From Sediminicola sp040566555 (GTDB lineage Bacteria; Bacteroidota; Bacteroidia; Flavobacteriales; Flavobacteriaceae), in the NCBI RefSeq assembly GCF_040566555.1, contig NZ_JBEWYP010000001.1, positions 682,001 through 746,000 on the forward strand: a stretch of 64,000 nucleotides of DNA, written 5' to 3'. Below, piece by piece: positions 60,265-64,000 of this stretch (the stretch's first letter is position 1; each line of letters opens with the position of its first letter). The notes below the pieces were generated by a model. That model was not told the origin of the DNA and did not search any database. It saw nothing but the letters and a program-made list of their open reading frames with translations. The position numbers and the translations under genes are program-made.

Positions 60265-61008
60265 ATGAAAAATGAGGATTACCAAGTATTTGGAATACGC
60301 GCAATTATAGAAGCTATAAACGCCGGAAAAACATTGGATAAGGTATTTATCCAAAAAGGCCTAAAAGGAGATCTTATCAAAGAAATGGAAACCTTGGTCC
60401 GCAAGAATGGCATAGGGTTCTCCTATGTACCCGTTGAAAAATTAAACCGCCTGACTAAAGGGAACCACCAAGGTGTCGTTGCCAGCATCTCCCCTATTTC
60501 ATTTTATGAAATGGAAGAATTGGTAGAAAAAGTATTGGCCAACGATAAAAAAACACCCCTTTTCCTCTTATTGGACCAATTGTCTGATGTCCGGAATTTT
60601 GGAGCTATCATTAGAACAGCAGAATGTACCGGAGTAGACGGGATCATCATACAAAAGAAAGGTGCCGCCCCAGTAACAGCGGACACCATAAAGACTTCAG
60701 CCGGGGCTGCATTTAAGGTACCCATAGCAAAAGTAGATCATTTGAAAGATGCCGTGTTCTATTTGCAGTCATCGGGGATCAAGGTTATTTCAGCTACCGA
60801 AAAAACAGAGAAAACTATATATGATGTTTCCTTTGAAGGACCTTGTGCCATAGTGATGGGTGCAGAGGATGTGGGTATTACACCATCCATCCTTAAAGCT
60901 TCTGAAGAAACAGTGAAATTACCCCTTTTGGGTGAAATTGGATCTTTGAACGTTTCCGTAGCGTGCGGAGTATTCTTGTACGAAGTTGTCAGACAACGTT
61001 TAAAATAA
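60265..61008 (+). CDS. rlmB: TrmH/SpoU-family RNA 2'-O-methyltransferase (RlmB-like)
   Basis: A 247-residue SPOUT methyltransferase; in relatives it methylates G2251 of 23S rRNA. The N-terminal substrate-binding part has VFGIRAIIEAINAGKTLDKV and LTKGNHQGVVASI; the knot domain has LLDQLSDVRNFGAIIRTAEC (motif 1), CAIVMGAEDVGITPSIL (motif 2) and LPLLGEIGSLNVSVACGVFL (motif 3). Start ATG 60265 lies directly behind a promoter-like TACCTTTG. Other SPOUT RNA substrates cannot be ruled out. Confidence 0.92.
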   Translation: MKNEDYQVFGIRAIIEAINAGKTLDKVFIQKGLKGDLIKEMETLVRKNGIGFSYVPVEKLNRLTKGNHQGVVASISPISFYEMEELVEKVLANDKKTPLFLLLDQLSDVRNFGAIIRTAECTGVDGIIIQKKGAAPVTADTIKTSAGAAFKVPIAKVDHLKDAVFYLQSSGIKVISATEKTEKTIYDVSFEGPCAIVMGAEDVGITPSILKASEETVKLPLLGEIGSLNVSVACGVFLYEVVRQRLK

Positions 61009-61010
61009 AA

Positions 61011-61757
61011 TTAGTCCTTGCCCTCTTCGGGTGAGGACTTTTTAAAATGGTAGGTAATCTTTACCGAGGCTTCCTCTGTATGGTTCTGCTCCTCTTCCCT
61101 TTCAATAAAATTTCCATCGGCATCAAAATGCCTCAAAAAGGGGTCGTCCTCTTCATTAAAATCATCACGCTCCCAATCATATTTTTTTAGCGGTGGTGTC
61201 CTTACCTTCATTAGAATGGCTAAGAAGAGACCGGCAATAAATCCTCCCAAGTGTCCCTCCCATGAGATTCCATCTTCGATAGGAAATATATACCATAACA
61301 GCCCTCCATAAATAAATACAACCACTAGGGATAGGGCTACCAATCTATAGTGTTTGGTGAAAATCCCTTTAAAAAATATAAAACTTGCCAAAACATAAAT
61401 CAGGCCACTAATCCCAATATGATACGATGGTCTTCCTATTGCCCAAGTGACCAATCCAGAAATGAATATACCCCAAAGCAATACCTTCCAATAAATGTCC
61501 TTGTAAAAATAGACCAATGCCCCCAAAAGAATTGCTATGGGAATGGTATTGTTGTATAAGTGCTCTACCGAACCATGGATGAACGGACTGAGAAATACTC
61601 CTTTCAATCCGCTCAGAGTCCTGGGAAAGACTCCCAAATGGCTCCAATTGACCTGTAGCCTTAACTCCAACCAAAAAACCATCCATATAGTCAATACGGC
61701 GACCATAGGAACCACCAATACCGCATTGGAAAATTTGAAATACTTATCCTCGGACAT
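61011..61757 (-). CDS. Rhomboid-family intramembrane serine protease
   Basis: A 248-residue membrane protease that cleaves single-pass membrane proteins. About six helices; SPFIHGSVEHLYNNTIPIAI is the conserved loop with His and Asn; the catalytic Ser is in HIGISGLIYVLASFIFF and the His in WEGHLGGFIAGLFLAIL. The C-terminal 50 residues form an acidic cytoplasmic tail. It converges with the rlmB-like gene with two bases between stops and is divergent from rarA. Confidence 0.92.
   Translation of the reverse strand: MSEDKYFKFSNAVLVVPMVAVLTIWMVFWLELRLQVNWSHLGVFPRTLSGLKGVFLSPFIHGSVEHLYNNTIPIAILLGALVYFYKDIYWKVLLWGIFISGLVTWAIGRPSYHIGISGLIYVLASFIFFKGIFTKHYRLVALSLVVVFIYGGLLWYIFPIEDGISWEGHLGGFIAGLFLAILMKVRTPPLKKYDWERDDFNEEDDPFLRHFDADGNFIEREEEQNHTEEASVKITYHFKKSSPEEGKD
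61013..61043 (+). terminator. Terminator of the rlmB-like gene, inside the 3' end of the rhomboid gene
   Basis: AGTCCTTGCCC, five-base loop, GGGTGAGGACT, then TTTT. The plus-strand stem has wobble pairs at two positions. It begins five bases past the rlmB stop and lies within the last codons of the convergent rhomboid gene, encoding part of its acidic tail. Confidence 0.6.
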
Positions 61758-61815
61758 TCCTACAATTTAATACTAATCCATCAATTTAACGACCAAAAAT
61801 ATAAAACCTGATAAA

Positions 61816-61844
61816 TTGTCATCAAGATAATTGTTATACTTTTG
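61816..61844 (+). promoter_or_regulatory. Predicted rarA promoter, leaderless type
   Basis: TTG at 61816-61818, 18 bases, TACTTTTG at 61837-61844: full match to TTG-N17-23-TAnnTTTG. The ATG at 61850 begins five bases after the -7 block, so the message would start at, or one or two bases from, the start codon. Confidence 0.65.
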
Positions 61845-61849
61845 AAGCT

Positions 61850-63127
61850 ATGAATGAACCATTAGCAGAACGTGTACGCCCTAAATCCTTGGAAGATTAT
61901 GTCAGCCAAAATCATTTGGTTGGTGAAAAAGGTACACTAACGCAACAGATCAAAAAAGGCATATTGCCTTCACTTATTCTTTGGGGCCCTCCTGGTACAG
62001 GTAAAACAACCTTGGCAAATATCATTGCAAATACCAGTGGACGTCCATTTTATTCCCTTAGTGCCATTAGCAGTGGTGTAAAGGATATTAGGGATGTTAT
62101 TGACAAGGCCAAACAAAGCGGAGGCTTGTTCACCACCAAAAACCCCATTCTTTTTATTGATGAAATACACCGTTTCAGCAAATCCCAGCAAGACTCACTT
62201 TTGGGAGCCGTTGAAAAGGGATGGGTCACCCTTATTGGTGCCACCACTGAGAATCCAAGTTTTGAGGTAATTCCCGCTCTCCTCTCCAGATGCCAAATTT
62301 ATATTTTAAATCCGTTTGGAAAGCAAGATTTGGAGGCCTTGCTCCAAAGGGCCATGGAACAGGACGAATACCTAAAGAAGAAAGACATAGTCCTGAAGGA
62401 AACCGAGGCCCTCTTGAAATTATCGGGTGGCGATGGAAGAAAATTGTTGAACATTTTTGAATTGGTCATTTCCTCCGAAAGTGGAGATAAAATAACGATT
62501 ACCAACGACCTTGTACTGAGTAAGGTTCAAAAAAACACCGTACTGTACGACAAGACGGGCGAACAGCATTACGACATAATTTCTGCCTTCATAAAATCTA
62601 TCCGCGGGAGCGATCCTAACGGAGCCGTTTACTGGTTGGCAAGAATGATAGAAGGTGGGGAAGATGTAAAGTTTATCGCCAGACGCATGCTCATTGCCGC
62701 TTCTGAAGATATCGGCAATGCCAACCCAACAGCCTTGGTCATGGCCAATACCACTTTTCAGGCAGTTACTACCATTGGTTATCCGGAAGCTAGGATATTA
62801 TTGAGTCAATGTGCCATATATCTGGCGACCTCCCCTAAGAGCAATGCGAGCTATATGGCCATCAACAAGGCCCAGCAACTCGTTAAGGAAACAGGCGATC
62901 TATCCGTACCCATAGGTTTGCGAAATGCTCCCACTAAATTGATGAAGGATTTGGGGTATGGGAAAGAGTACAAGTATGCCCATGATTATCAGAACAACTT
63001 CGTGGAGGAGGAATTTCTCCCCGATAGCATCAAGGGCACCTCATTTTATAAACCCGGTAATAACCAGCGGGAAAATGCGTTAAAAGAATTCCTGAAAAAC
63101 AGATGGAAAAGCAAATATGAATTCTAG
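61850..63127 (+). CDS. rarA: Replication-associated recombination protein A (MgsA/WRNIP1 family AAA ATPase)
   Basis: A 425-residue AAA+ ATPase that acts at stalled replication forks. It begins NEPLAERVRPKSLEDYVSQN; Walker A is WGPPGTGKTTL at residues 45-55, Walker B is PILFIDEIHRFSKSQQDSLL, sensor region IGATTENPSFEVIPALLSRC; the C-terminal tetramerisation part has FIKSIRGSDPNGAVYWLARM and RMLIAASEDIGNANPTALVM. The 3' end overlaps the convergent secreted-protein gene by four bases. Confidence 0.97.
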   Translation: MNEPLAERVRPKSLEDYVSQNHLVGEKGTLTQQIKKGILPSLILWGPPGTGKTTLANIIANTSGRPFYSLSAISSGVKDIRDVIDKAKQSGGLFTTKNPILFIDEIHRFSKSQQDSLLGAVEKGWVTLIGATTENPSFEVIPALLSRCQIYILNPFGKQDLEALLQRAMEQDEYLKKKDIVLKETEALLKLSGGDGRKLLNIFELVISSESGDKITITNDLVLSKVQKNTVLYDKTGEQHYDIISAFIKSIRGSDPNGAVYWLARMIEGGEDVKFIARRMLIAASEDIGNANPTALVMANTTFQAVTTIGYPEARILLSQCAIYLATSPKSNASYMAINKAQQLVKETGDLSVPIGLRNAPTKLMKDLGYGKEYKYAHDYQNNFVEEEFLPDSIKGTSFYKPGNNQRENALKEFLKNRWKSKYEF

Positions 63128-63975
63128 AATTTGATATTCAGTTCATCAACAACTACTTTGCCGTCTTTGTTATATTCAAAATACCACTTATTGTTCCTTT
63201 TATAGACCACCCCATTAAGTTCCAGGGATTCTGCAATGAAAACCCCCTCTAAGGTACTCTTCAACATTTTCAAGATGACCTTTGGGGAGGCATCTACCAG
63301 TTGATACCCGTTGTTAATCACCTGGGCATACAGGACGGTTGGAGGAACTATTGGGCCTTTCTGCAAAGCTTTTTTGGTGGCGTCTCCCTCTTGGTTGACA
63401 ACTCGTGGCGCCATTTCTGTCACCTCCCCTTTCTTCCCTGTATTATCTTCAACCGAAACGGCAGCAGCAGGTTTTTTAGCATCCGTCTCATTAAGCTCCT
63501 TTACATCATTTTTAAAACTGATCTTCACAGGAGCCTCTTGTTCTTCTTTTGGCGAATACTTATAATCAAGTCCCTTGAAAGAAACAAAAGCATCCCTTAT
63601 GGCTTCATTATAGGCATCTTTATAATCTTTTTCCTTACTGGTGCCCTCTTTGGTCTCAAAGACAACTTTGGATTGGCAATCTTTTAAGATCAACGATATT
63701 TTTGTTGTGAACATACTTGAGTCATCCTTTAATCCCACAACTGTCCCTAGACAACGATCCCTATTCAGATCATCCGGTAGTGCATCCTCATATACGGCAG
63801 TATATCCGTTTTCTACAAACAGAAATTTGATCAGCGTACTGGTCTGATATTGGTTTACATTTCTAAACCCATCAAACTTTTTAGGGACAATGATATATTT
63901 GTATTGATTGAGATCTGCTTGTGCATTTCCAAGAAACAGCGCAAAAAGTAATAGTGTAAAAAGTGAGATTTTCAT
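63124..63975 (-). CDS. Secreted protein of unknown function
   Basis: A 283-residue protein. Signal peptide MKISLFTLLLFALFLGNAQA. The first domain (about 21-140) has YKYIIVPKKFDGFRNVNQYQ and TSTLIKFLFVENGYTAVYED, like a TPR-less stress or LpoB-like fold; a low-complexity linker rich in Glu/Lys/Ala (about 145-205) joins a C-terminal domain that contains YAQVINNGYQLVDASPKVIL and WYFEYNKDGKVVVDELNIKF. I do not recognise it; flavobacterial genomes have similar proteins. It overlaps rarA tail to tail by four bases. Confidence 0.75.
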   Translation of the reverse strand: MKISLFTLLLFALFLGNAQADLNQYKYIIVPKKFDGFRNVNQYQTSTLIKFLFVENGYTAVYEDALPDDLNRDRCLGTVVGLKDDSSMFTTKISLILKDCQSKVVFETKEGTSKEKDYKDAYNEAIRDAFVSFKGLDYKYSPKEEQEAPVKISFKNDVKELNETDAKKPAAAVSVEDNTGKKGEVTEMAPRVVNQEGDATKKALQKGPIVPPTVLYAQVINNGYQLVDASPKVILKMLKSTLEGVFIAESLELNGVVYKRNNKWYFEYNKDGKVVVDELNIKF

Positions 63976-64000
63976 AAGTGGCTTGCCATCATTTTCTGCC

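Noticed and set aside
1..64000. Mobile elements, prophage or CRISPR arrays
   Set aside because: No transposase, integrase, phage structural gene, direct repeat array or target-site duplication was found; the window looks like stable core genome.

Overview
The window is core chromosome of a member of the Bacteroidota, most likely a marine or environmental Flavobacteriaceae. The evidence is the SusC/SusD pair, TonB-dependent receptors, Bacteroidota-type lipoproteins, the rplQ-carA-eno-gltA neighbourhood, AT-rich spacers with weak ribosome binding sites, and promoters of the flavobacterial type (TTG at about -33, TAnnTTTG at about -7). I see no rRNA, tRNA, CRISPR array, transposon, prophage or integrase.

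Layout. 1-12.3 kb: the start of an FtsX-like permease that runs off the left edge, its ABC ATPase, a lipoprotein esterase, small enzymes, an agmatinase-type hydrolase followed by an ATP-grasp protein, a CorA channel, a secreted RidA, a HerA-like ATPase, and hydrolases. 12.5-15 kb: a 48-residue lipoprotein, folD and ffh. 15-21 kb: a cell-surface signalling locus made of an ECF sigma factor, a FecR anti-sigma factor, a TonB receptor with an STN signalling domain, and a divergent lipoprotein built of repeats. 21-29 kb: argS, an epimerase-like protein, a BCCT transporter, and two guanidino-group-modifying enzymes. 29-34.6 kb: gltA, glgA, eno and carA, all leftward. 34.7-51.8 kb: one leftward str-S10-spc-alpha ribosomal cluster from rpsL to rplQ, including fusA, secY, infA and rpoA. 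52.2-58.1 kb: a SusC/SusD/lipoprotein outer-membrane uptake operon. 58.5-64 kb: a tandem paralogous pair of secreted proteins, rlmB-like methyltransferase, rhomboid protease, rarA and a secreted protein of unknown function.

How the genes work together. The ribosomal cluster has a consensus promoter in front of rpsL. Three larger internal gaps (rpsJ-rplC, rpsN-rpsH, rpsK-rpsD) are candidates for leader regulation; the first contains a terminator-like hairpin. In the ECF locus, a two-block motif with identical 9-base spacing lies in front of both fecR and the divergent repeat lipoprotein. This suggests the sigma factor switches on its own regulator/receptor operon and the lipoprotein together. 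BCCT, CtlX and the DDAH-like enzyme form a plausible uptake and breakdown group for guanidino or ureido compounds.

No entirely new system can be proven from sequence alone. The strongest leads are the ECF regulon motif with its repeat lipoprotein, the rpsJ-rplC attenuator-like gap, the BCCT gene without a standard start codon, the CorA with GTN in place of GMN, and the paralogous pair of unknown function.
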